From positions 1 through 27,888 of the forward strand of contig JABVXV010000545.1 of assembly GCA_013365325.1 (NCBI GenBank): a stretch of 27,888 bases of DNA. The letters are read 5' to 3'. The DNA comes from Dipetalonema caudispina. Its lineage: Eukaryota; Nematoda; Chromadorea; Rhabditida; Onchocercidae. Below are positions 10,923 to 22,900 of this stretch, one piece after another. The translations under genes were made by a program, and so were the position numbers. The notes under the pieces were generated by a model. It saw nothing but the letters and a program-made list of their open reading frames with translations, had not been told where the DNA came from and made no database searches. How positions within the stretch are numbered: the first letter of the stretch is position 1; each line of letters starts with the position of its first letter.

Positions 10923-13900
10923 CTGAAGTATAAAAAGATTTTGAATAAATTTTAAATCATTCTAAAATTATGCTTTATAATATTATATATTAGCAATAAA
11001 AGGCATAATATTGCTTAAATTCTTTTGTCGCTTCATAATTTTTAAAAAAATTAGTCAAACGAAGCATAAAAAGCTAAATATAGCCAACATATCTTAAATT
11101 AAATAATTCCACACTTATCAAAGGTTCGAAAAAAAAATTACATACGCGTTCATTTAATGGAAAATTATGGTACTAAATTCATTAAATAATTTGTAATTAG
11201 TGCATGCACATATTAAAAATTATAATTAATCAAAGGTGTATTTTAATAACAATAAAAGTAATAATAATAATAGTAATAGTAGTGATGATAATAATAAAGA
11301 TAGCAATAATAATAATAATAATGATAATAGTGATAATAATAATAATGATAATAATAATAATAATAACAAAAAGTAATAATAATAACAGCAGTGGTATTTT
11401 TTTTTTTTTTTTAAGAAATAGGAAAAGCAAAATTGTTTGGTAAAAGAAAAACTGAAAGAAAAATGAAAGGAAGTTTGTTCGCCTTTGAAACTTCATTATC
11501 GAAACAATGATAAAACTTTAAAGAAGTTGAACCACCCAATAATACCCTTGAGATAGTTGAGATTTTTCCTCCCTTCAAATTAGTTTGTCTCTTCTGTTCC
11601 ATTTTAACGATACTTACTCTTATTGAATAAAAAGAAAGTCTAAAAGCAATGGTAAACAACAATTTTAAAAGAACACACTTCAATAGTAATAATATTCCAT
11701 TTTTAATTCAATCATTTTCCTCCAAACAAATAAATTTATCCTTATTAAAATCCGATTTCATCAGTGTTTGCTTTTGTGATTAATTTTTGTGCAGTTAAAT
11801 CAGAAAAAAAAAAAAAAAAAAACGGAAATAATTTTTGCCAAAGATTTTAAAGATTTAGAGATTATTTTGTAACCAAAATTTTAATCCAAACTTTTCCTTG
11901 TCAAAGTTATTTGCAAAGAAAAGCTTCCATTACATCAATTATACCAGTACACATATTACCAGTACACATATTTAGTTAAGTATATGAACTAAAATTGTAA
12001 GCCCGATTTATAAGAATTGCCGTGAATTCTAATGAAAATAGCAATAACCGAATAATTAATCTGAAATTATGAAATATAAATGGATTCGACGAAATTTCTT
12101 ACAGTCTAATTACCCTAGCTAATATTATTAATCAAACCTGTTAATTACAAAATAATGGAACAAAAACACGAATTATTAAAAAATGTTACGATTCAAATAA
12201 TATCAAGGTTATAATGTAGTAGTAGGATGAAGGCATATTCGATACTTGATTATTGATTAGTAACGATCTCATTCAAAACCAAAAACCCTACTCTATCCGA
12301 TTAATAATTTAATGAAATTATTGCTAATTGATAATCAAATACCGAATATGCCTTCATCTTATTCATCTTATTATTGTCATTACAGCTTTGATTTTATTTC
12401 CATTTGCATAACGAACAGCAACATACTTCTCCGTACAATTTTATTTCAGTTTTTTTTTTTTTTGCAATCAGACAAATGTATGCATTATTTTATTTTTTGC
12501 AGCTTGAATGAAGTGAAGTATCATACCATAGAAATTTCTCTATTTTAACTTCAATACAAATTGTATTTAATAATTAAAATTCTCTTCGATTACAATTTTA
12601 TAATTTTTTTGCAAAATATATTTAATGATTAATTGAAATGAGCAATTTTTATAAAACACAAGAATTCTTTTTCCTGCAAAAAAAAAGAAAAAAAACATTT
12701 TCATATGTTTTTGCCTTTCTTTTCGCAAAATATAAGTTATGATTGGAATTTCGAAAGAAAAATTGACATTTCTGACATCATAAAATGAAAGAAGCGAACG
12801 AAAAAAAAGGAAAGTTAAAATAAGAAAATATTTTTATTCGTTTTACTCGTCTAAATCAAATTCTTTTGTCGTCCAGTCATATTCTTTCACTTTGATCCTA
12901 TTTTTTTTTTTTTTGCTTGACAAAATAAAGAGAAATAAAAACAACTGCATACCCGTGAAAATTAACTACAAGTAATAGCTTATTCTTAGCAACTACAGTG
13001 ATGATCCTGGAATATGACGATAATCATGTAGCGATGATTATGAAATACTTATTGCTAATTTCTAACTTTTAAATTGTAAGGATAATGCTAATATGTATCA
13101 TAAATTAAAAATGTTAATTTTTGGGGAATGCTTATTTATTTTTATACTAACACTATAAACATTATTAAATTAATTAAAGCTATCATTGGAATCTTCAATG
13201 AGCAATAGTGTTGATGTAAAATGTTTAAAATTTGTCTAATTACTTGCTATGCGGTAAATTATATCCGTGAAATTTTTTAATTCTAATTTAAAATTATAAA
13301 TTACCCCTCCTCCATATCGATTTGTTATAGCAACATGCACGAAAAGTGTGCAATTTTCCAGTACTTCACCTTCGCTATTCAATAAAGGTACATGACGATA
13401 TCCTAAAAACAAGAAAAAAGAAGAAAATGATTTTTTAATTTCAAGAGTTAACAAGGATAAATTTTGTTAAATTTTTTTAACAAAAACGATGAGAAAAAAA
13501 ATTGCATTATAGTCAATCAAAAAAGATAATTATGAATGATTTAAATTGAATAATTTAGTGAAGTAAATAAAATTTTTTGAATAAATAAGTCTAATTTGAC
13601 AGCTAAACGATAATGAATAAAAAGAGAAAAAATTTGCAATTTGAATTAAATTTGTGTATTTCAACAAAATCAGCGTATATTTTTTCGCATCAAATTGTTA
13701 CTATTTTTTCGTCTGAAATTGTTAAATTGTTTATTTTCTTTTAAATAATGCTCACTTTTTTTTCCCTAGAAAGAGTCAGCATTTTAAAGTATCAAAAATA
13801 GTCAAATAAAATTTTATAATAATAGAAATTTAATCATCGTGATATTGATTTTAGCAGAGTAGAAATGGGGAATTTTTTTGTTTGGTCTAAAACGACGTTT

Positions 13901-16900
13901 GAAGTAATTTGTTCATTATTTAACACAGATAAGCCTTTAAGAATACCTCAAATTTAATATCTGTAATTCTAGACGACAAAAAGTGAAAACTTTCCGCAAA
14001 ACTTCATTCACTTATTTTTTTTATCGTAAAATTTAAATATTTACCATTTTTTAAGCATTCGAAAGGTATGGTATATTGTCCAATGAAGTCATCATCGATG
14101 AAATCATCATCGAGTACCAAAAATCTAATCAATGCCATTTCCGGTATGGTGATTTCAAATTGGAATGATTCATCGAATGATGGATTAGTACCTGAAATAA
14201 TATTTCTTTTTTATTAGTTCGGGAAACTAACTTAAAATAAATATTGAAAGTTACACCCAATGAAGGATGTTTTAATATCTATTTAAAATTGCTGCAAAAG
14301 CTTAGTTTTAGATTTGAAAAGCTAAATGGAATGTTTTTTTTTTTTTGGAAATTTTTTTGGAAAGCTAACTGAAGTGAATATTTAACGATAACACTTAATG
14401 AAGGATATTTTGGTATCTAGTCAAAATTGCTGCAAAACTTTAGTTTTATGGTGAAATTTATAAAAATTCCTTTCAATTCATAGTCAGCAAATACTCATTC
14501 ATTCACGAATAACTCCTAATTTTTTTGATTTCCAATATACTGTACTAATCCAACTTACCATCATTCTTTACAGTTCTCGTTCTCTCCTCGGTACAATCAT
14601 TAGAACATCCGAATATTTCTACTACCACATATGGATCTGTAGAGTTACCTTTGGCTGTAGATCCGCGGGGTCGAGGTAGTTGTTGACCAGATAAAATTCG
14701 TAGATATAAAATCTGGAAATTTCCTATAATACTAGGGAAAAAAAGTACCAATTAAATTTAAAATCATTGCTATTGCATTACTAACTTATTGCTGTTACAA
14801 TACTTATGTTTTATTACTTTTACATTATCTTGTTTCCTTTTCTTATTGTTATAAAACAATGCATAACAATTAAACATTCCTATTTTATTGTTTCATTTTT
14901 CATATCAATTGACCCTATATTGTTAGTATGGTAGAGAATATAACCTAAAAATCAATTTAAAAAATAAAACTTGAAAACTTCAAGAAATTCCTTCAGAAAA
15001 TCCTTATTTTTATCCGTGTTACCTTTAGATTTAAGTTTGGTTTTTCCCTGGATTTGAAAATTTTTGTAACGTTTTTATATGTCAAAATAAAAATATCATT
15101 TTCAAACTATTCCATTTTTTTTTTCTCAAGAATATTAAAATGAACTTGTGGTGGAATTGGCATTATATCGCCAGGTGTATACAATTCTTCACGCATCACT
15201 AATGGCTTAAGAACATAACCGCATCCACCATTTTCCGAAAATTTCCCTTGCTAAAATAAAAATTTTTCCGTTATCCGTTTTAATAATATTATTATTTATC
15301 TATCAATTATTTGCATGATATTTGCATATTTTATATACAGATGCATATATATATATATATTAAGGGTTTATTTGTTAAGTAATTTGTTAAGCAAATGTTT
15401 GTTTCATTATGTATACTTTTACATGCATATGTGTGTAATTTGCTTAACAAATAAGGATTTGATTTCCAATAGATGAAAACAAACCTGTAAATCCATCATA
15501 AGTCCCAATGTTTGATAATTTAATGAAACCATTTGGATACCATAATTCCAGAATTCTTGCGGATTCATATTTGATGAATCAATGCTGTGAAAATTAAATA
15601 CTGAATTAAACATCATACATTTAAAACACTTTTTCTTTCTCCACTGTAGAATTAAATTCAAATGAATATGAATCATTTCACTTTGGCATATATTTTACTT
15701 GGACAGAAGTGGAAGTAATAATGAAAACAAAGCATATTGACTTCATTTTGGACGTAAATTAGAAGATTGACCTTTCGCCAAATAATATTGCACAAGATTA
15801 TAAACATACCGTGATGCATTTGGTGTTACAAGCATCAGAAAATCTTTGGCAGTTTGAGCAAATTCTGTCGGAAAGTTTTGCATCATTTTAAGACAGTTAT
15901 ATTCGGATGATGACAGAAGATGACAATTTTTGTTTACTACAAGCAAATCTTATTTGTCATGTTAATATAGTGATAGAGAAAAATGAGAAATATCAATAAA
16001 AATATAGAAGAAAAATAAAAATCTATATGGACCAAAATGTATAATAGTATTTAAAAAAAGAAGGCAAGCTGTAAAATCGACAATATTAAATAATAACGGG
16101 AAGCTTTGTCTACAGAGTGTATACTGTAATCTACCGTAATTGAAGCCGGAAGCATAATGTAACTGGTCACAGATTTCCAATTTTTAAGAAGCTTACATAT
16201 ATCATTTGAAGTGAATGGCATTTCTTTGTACGTGGTTGGAATTGCCCATGGACACAATAAATCCGACAATTTACGGCAAATTAGCATTTGTTTAGAACTT
16301 TCTGATGAAGAATCGGTCACTTCATCAGATTGTATCTCAGCATTTTCATTTCCCACAATAACTTTACCGATATCTTCCTCGGTATCTTTAATTCGTTTAC
16401 CCTAAAAACATTAACGAAAACACAGTAACAAGGAATTATATGAAAATTTTTTTTTCGTTTTTTCGTTCATTGTCACACATTATTTCCTGTTTGATCACTG
16501 AGTTAAAACAAATATTTTCAGATTTTTCAAATAATTCTAATAGAAGTTCAATTAAAAACTTCATCTAGGCTAATTTATATAAGAAAAAACGTATTAAAAA
16601 AGAAAATCTTCAGATTAAAAACTTTTTTATTCCTTACTTTCTTCTTAATACTCTCAAATTTCCGAAAAATTTCTACAAGACATAAATTATACAACATACG
16701 ATAAGAATAATCTTCATTTGAAAATCTTTTGGTGTTGGTCGTTGTTCAGTCCAATCAATGGGGTCATTATTTGGCTGATATAATTTATCCCCGAAAGTAT
16801 CATAGAGCATATTGACAAGCATCATTTGCCACTCAGTATTCAAATGTATTTCTAATCTTATAAATAATGGATATCTGTAAAATATCGCATCATTTTTAAC

Positions 16901-19900
16901 TAAATATTAAAAATTGCTAAAATTCAACCAAAAAAAGAAAAAAAATTATGGAAAATTAAAGAACGAATTGATGCAGTTGAAAAATTAAGTATAAAGTAAA
17001 ATATAAAATCAGATATGAGATGTGCTAATTAGTTTAATCATCTATTTTCTGCTTATCTCATAAATAAATTTTAAATTTGGGAAGTATGAATTGGTATAAT
17101 TAGTGTGTGAAGATTTTTTTCACCTACCCCTAGCTTATAGTTTAATTAATTATCATATTCTTGAATTGAACGATTTCGATTAAGCAAAAATTTTGACAAC
17201 TGCTTGTCATAACTATGCAAATTATTACCTTGTCCTTTGAAAAGCCATTTCATTAATAACCTTCAAGACAGTTGATAAGGTTAGCTTAGAAGAACCATAA
17301 CGATTATGGATCATCAGTTCTTTTTCATTAGTTCCTGCTACTGGTTCCCAAACATCTACTACAATAATATTGGATAATTTTATTTTATGAATTTACCATA
17401 TTTTTTTCTTGCATTGATCTCTTTATATTGCTATAAAGTTAATCAAGTAATCGAATCTTGGCAATAATAAACTGAAGTGATAAATAGAGAAATTTTGTCA
17501 AATTATCATGGATTACAAAATAATAGAGTTAAGTAATAATCAATATTGGAAATGATAATTATTAATATACGGAAGTGATATAAAGGGAAATATTTTGACA
17601 TTTATATCATTTTCAGACTTTTTTCGAAATAATAGTATGGGTTGGTCAACTTACTGTAAGATTATAGATTGCAATTATTTTTCAAGAATTGATTTAAAGA
17701 AAACAAATATTTTGATTCGAAAATTTGAACAATTTTAGGAAAATAAATTCTGGAATTCAATGGTAAACATTCGCCATATTCAGCTATTTGATTAAAATGC
17801 ACCAAACATAAATACATACTAGGAAAATTTCGATTTCATTTTAGTTATTTAATCGATAAGTCATTCAATTAAATTTGGCATTATTAAATTTGCAACCAAA
17901 CACACCTTCGATAAATCGACAATTACGACGCAGAGCTGTAATATAACCTTTACAATTTGAAGGCTCTTTTAACTGATCTTCAATTAATGATGTGTTAAAA
18001 GATGTTGCAATGAAATAATTGCTAAATGGTTGATTCATTTTTTGACATACATTTCGATGAGCACTATCAAATAAGAAATTTTCATCGCTGTGAAGATAAT
18101 TTGTAAATCCTGCAAATAGAGCCAATAAAGACAATGTGGTAAAATTTAGAAAATTACCAAAAACTCAAGAAAAAGACGAATCGAAAATTTAACATTGGTT
18201 TTTAAGTGAATAATTAATTTACCATCAACAGTCATATGATTAAGCTCTCGTGCTTCTTTACATGGTTCATATTGTTCGATAATTGATTTGCAAAATTCCA
18301 TTGTTATGCCTAACAACTGAAAGTACAGTTAGTTTTCATTTCATATTTAAGTTCTGAATTATGATGAATTAATTCAAGGTTTTTCAACTTTCATTTTGTA
18401 CCGTACAAAAAATAAGCATTGAGAATGCCATCGATTAGATCGATTGAATGAGGCCTATGCTTAGTTTATAGCGTAAGTTGCGTAAACAATTTAGAGCGTA
18501 AAATCAAAAAAGATAATCAAAAAATTGCCTGCGAGTTAATTGAAATTAATTTCTAACTATTAAACATAACAACCATACCGATAAGTTAATTATTCAAATT
18601 GCACCAAAAAAAAGATCAATTTTGGGTTTATCGGTAAAAGAACAATTTTTACTATTAGCATTTAGAAAATTCTATAAATTTTAAGGAATAAAATATAAAC
18701 TCAAACAAACGAAATTTCAAAATCTCATAAAATAGATAAATTTTGAAGCACAAAAAAAAAAATAAACAAATAAAAATTTGAATAAATGAACCCCTTGTTC
18801 CGTTTCCAAAAATAATTGAAGATCTTTGCAACTTAAATAATCTTTATTAGCATATCGAATCATCAAGAAATATACTTCAGATCTTGTTGCAACATCCTGT
18901 AAATAATAAATTAAATATTGTTTCAAATTAAATAATCTTAAAATCCTTTTACTGTAAAGATTAAACGATTAATCTGTCTTCAATATTTGTTCCAAACAGA
19001 ATAGAGAATATATTGTTATGAAAGAAAAAAGTGATGAGAAGAAAGAATTAATTGAAAATTCGAATTATAATTCCCTCCGTGAAGACGGAAAGGTGTAATT
19101 GAATGATAATATTAATCATAAATTATGTAAGAACCTTATAAATTTCAACAAATTGCGAACGAGTAATTTTTCCGCGTTGCGATTCATCCGGATTTAATAT
19201 ACTTGCTTCCTGCAAACGCAGATATTGCTAAATGTATATCACTAATTAGTAAATTATATTTTTCTTCTATTTCAATAAATTAAAAAAAATTTTCAGGGAA
19301 AATTTACTTTAACTTCATGTTCAACTCGACTGAGCAATATTCGTGGATTAAGTTGTTTGATTAGTTGCACCGTTTTTTCTTCCGATAAGCAACCACATTT
19401 TTCGATGTCCGCCTCATCAAATACCGATCCTAACCACCTGAACATATAAGTAAATAAACAAATAAATATATATTCCCTTATTTATTTACTTGTTTGCGTT
19501 CATTTTTGTGCTTTAGGGAAAAATTCCAAACCAGTATTTTACAATTTCTTACCTTTCACGAAGCGTCGCAAGTGGTTGCGAACCTGACGGTTGTGAATCG
19601 CAAATACCTGCAAATTTCTGATCATCATTCAATTTTGAAGTTTTTTGATTTCTAAAATTATTTGCAATGATTAAATTTTTCTGAACAAGTGAATTTAAAA
19701 TAACTATTAATTAAATTCCTAATAAAAATGCCATGATTTTACATCACAAGCCTTATTTCTTTTTTTTGAATTTTAAATCCCTTGTAAATGTTTTAACCTT
19801 ATAATTCAATTAAATATTTTTATAGGAAAATAATCGAACATCTACGACATTTGCTGCGTTTAGATGCTTTTCTCCAAGACTGTACAAATTTAAAATTTTC

Positions 19901-22900
19901 ATTTTTAATTTCGAAATTTTCTGCATATATTTTGTTATGAAATTTCCTTCACCAATTTTCATCCTTCGCCTTTGTTTCTGCTTTTTCAAAAGAAAATGGA
20001 AGTAAGAAAATGATAAACTACACTTTTTGCAAATTCATTTTTTTTTTTTTGTTATACTAAATAAAAGAATCCCAATTGCTATAAATCAAAATATTAACGC
20101 ATTTAGGAATTTAGAAATTTCAATCTGTTTTTTTGGCAACTTACTTTTTAATTCATTCTTTTTAGCTATTTTTTTCCCACTCACTTTTTTCTTGCTATGA
20201 AATTAAAAATTTTGACAAATTCGTTCCGAAAATTCCCATTATTTTTTCATTTTTCAGATTCAAATATTTCAGTACTTTTTCACCCCATATTTTACTTCTT
20301 AATTTTTCGTTCTTTCATCACACTTTGATGTCGTTATTTTCTTTATTATATACATATTTTTATAACTGATACTGTAATATACCAGCATGATTAGAAATAA
20401 GTGACATCAGTCCGGTAATCCAAATTTTTGCAATTTCCGGTGTTTTTGCTATCAGATCTAGGCATTCGTACTGATCACCATGAATTATCGAGAAAGCACA
20501 TTCTTCCTGAAAAATCTTTTTGATTGGTAAAATATATAGGAAAAAATAATTTCTATACAATTTGCGAAGAATTTTTAAAAACTTGATCAACTTTGCTAAA
20601 ATCGAATAAAAAAATTCTTATATATAATTAATTGTTTTAATATGGGAAAAATGAAATTGAAAATTTTTAATCTAAAATTTACTTTAGTACTTCGAAGTGC
20701 TTATTTTTTAACTGTTTGCAAAATAAGATAAAAAAACCTTTCATTAGCAAAAAATGTTAAATATAAGAAATGCAAATGTCATTGAGAGCAAAGAAAAAAA
20801 AAATAACTCATAACATTTGCAATAAAGATGAGCGTCGGCAAATTTATCATTGTTATTAAAAATAATTGGAATTTTTTTTTTTTGTTCTCAATTTAGGATT
20901 AGCAAATTTTGCAAAATTTTCATCAATATCAATACATTATTAATATTTAAATGTTACGATATGAATAATAGCAATAATAATTATTATGTTCTACATATAT
21001 GTTAATATAAAATTATACGATATAATATATTTTGTATACGGTAGAACAATCCATCGTATCCAACCTGCATATCATTTGCGTAGCCTTCTGTTGCACGATG
21101 TAATTCGGTGTTTCTTCCAATACGTATTTCTTTAATACTTCCAATAGCTACTAAAATTAAATCGAAATGATAAGATTGTCATAGAAATTTGTTTAATTTA
21201 AATGAATGATAATAATTTTAGTGATAACACTTCTTATCAAATATTAGTTATTCAAATCATTCACTTATTCTCATGTATTCATTACTATTGAGCATAAGAG
21301 CTTTCCTATTTAATGTTTAATCATTTTAATTATCAGATTAATTCTTTAAACCAACCTAAAACTTTTCTCACTTCATCACTATTCGCTATTCACAATTATT
21401 AAAGAAAAATGACTTACTTGGAATAAGTTTTAGTTAACTTTAGACCATCAAAACTACAGCTGTAAATTTAAATTGTTAATTTGATTATATTCGCAAAAAC
21501 AGTAAAAATGGCAACTTTTAGCTTTTTCAGGTTTTTTGTTGGTTGGCGTCCAATGGATATGCGCCAAATTAGAATCCAAAGTGAAAGTTCGACGAAATTG
21601 ACGGATATTTGTTCGTAATTTGATGAATTCTGTAGCATTTTGCATCATTTGTATACAATCTGATACTGAAATTTTTTACTTAAAAATTAATTTTTCAATT
21701 TTTTTTACTAATTTTCTGTTAATATTATTTGTAATAGATGGAATTAGTAATTGAATTAGATTAAATGATTAAAGCATACTGCACGCCGGATATTTGTCCT
21801 TATATGATATGTCCGGAATGAAATTGCATCAAAGATACAGTCTGCTGAGATATCTCAGTAACAATACTATTTTAACTCTTTTTATTAACTTTCTTTGAAA
21901 AATCTTATTAAAATGATATAATACTAATGATAAGAAATCATGATATATAAACACCGCTGGAAAACCTTTTGAATAAATCAACAAAACTTTGTTATAATTA
22001 TTTTAGGTAACAAAAACCATATGACAATCCGATTTAATAATGGAAAAATGTCAAGTAACTACTGCTCCGGATAGTTTTTCCGGAAATGGTCATCGAATTG
22101 GTGAAAAAAAAGCACACTTTAGTGAATATCTTTTTTATGTCTTTAGTATTTTCTTCATCTATACAACTTTTTAAAAATTACCACTATCTGATTAGTTAAT
22201 TACTTTTTATCAATCAAAGTTTCCGAGGAAAAACTTTTTGAACAGTACTACTTACCATTGCATAATTTTTTTTCATGTTTTTGCGTACTGAAACTAACAA
22301 ATTTGGTATGCGTTGAACGATTTCGATTTTCGTTTTTCATCAACGAACTGCGAAGTGGTGATGACTTTCTGAAAGTGAAAGATGAAGTAGAAAAATAAAA
22401 TTTTTAAAAATGCCAAAAAAGAAATTAAAATAAGTGTTTGGTAGCAAAAAAAAGTTTTTTGATGAAATTCCTGCATTTTAATATGTGAAAATTTGTTAAT
22501 GAAAAAATATTGAAATATAACGATTATTTCGTAGGATATACAAAGTGCTTCTTTCTATGTGACAAAACGACCAATATCATTTATACGCCATAAAATTCAC
22601 GCAGTTTTTTTAAGTACGTCATACAATCTCTGTCGTGCGTCATGCAACTCTTCCAGCATGTCACATAATTTTCTTTATACATCATAAATCCTTCTTAACA
22701 CTCATCACAATCCTCAGCTATTAATTTCAAGTGCTTTTTGAAATTTAACCATTTGGAAAACGTGAAATTCTCATTAGCAAGAATGTTGAAAGAAGGAAAA
22801 TGATCAAAGAAATTTATGGAATTTTTATATTTTCCATCTTTTTCTTCCTCTTCATTTTCATCAAGTTTACTAAATGATAAAGTAATTATGTTTTGCTTTA

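Larger units (their letters stand above)
10923..13304. other. Largest pll-1 intron (2.4 kb), no gene inside
   Basis: This intron separates the C2 domain exons from the C-terminal exons. It contains an imperfect TAA tract, a tandem 15-mer and a long imperfect inverted repeat, listed separately. The ORFs across the TAA tract on both strands are repeat translations of Ile/Asn and are not genes. The plus-strand ORF at 12312-12548 overlaps the inverted repeat and has no recognisable domain. Confidence 0.7.

Noticed and set aside
11204..11496. Overlapping ORFs on both strands made mostly of Ile, Val and Asn
   Set aside because: They are translations of the imperfect TAA/AAT repeat and the following T run, inside a pll-1 intron.
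16051..16196. Open frame continuing past exon 14 of pll-1 ([12 protein letters not shown] and onward)
   Set aside because: At first it resembled the Y box, but the GTAAGC donor at 16196 joined to 15936 gives a gapless match to the family with the substrate-binding Ser in place, so this is intron read-through.
17229..17358. Initial reading that both catalytic histidines are lost
   Set aside because: Gapless alignment from the following helix and the RYPL motif places H429, not R431, in the column of the second catalytic histidine.
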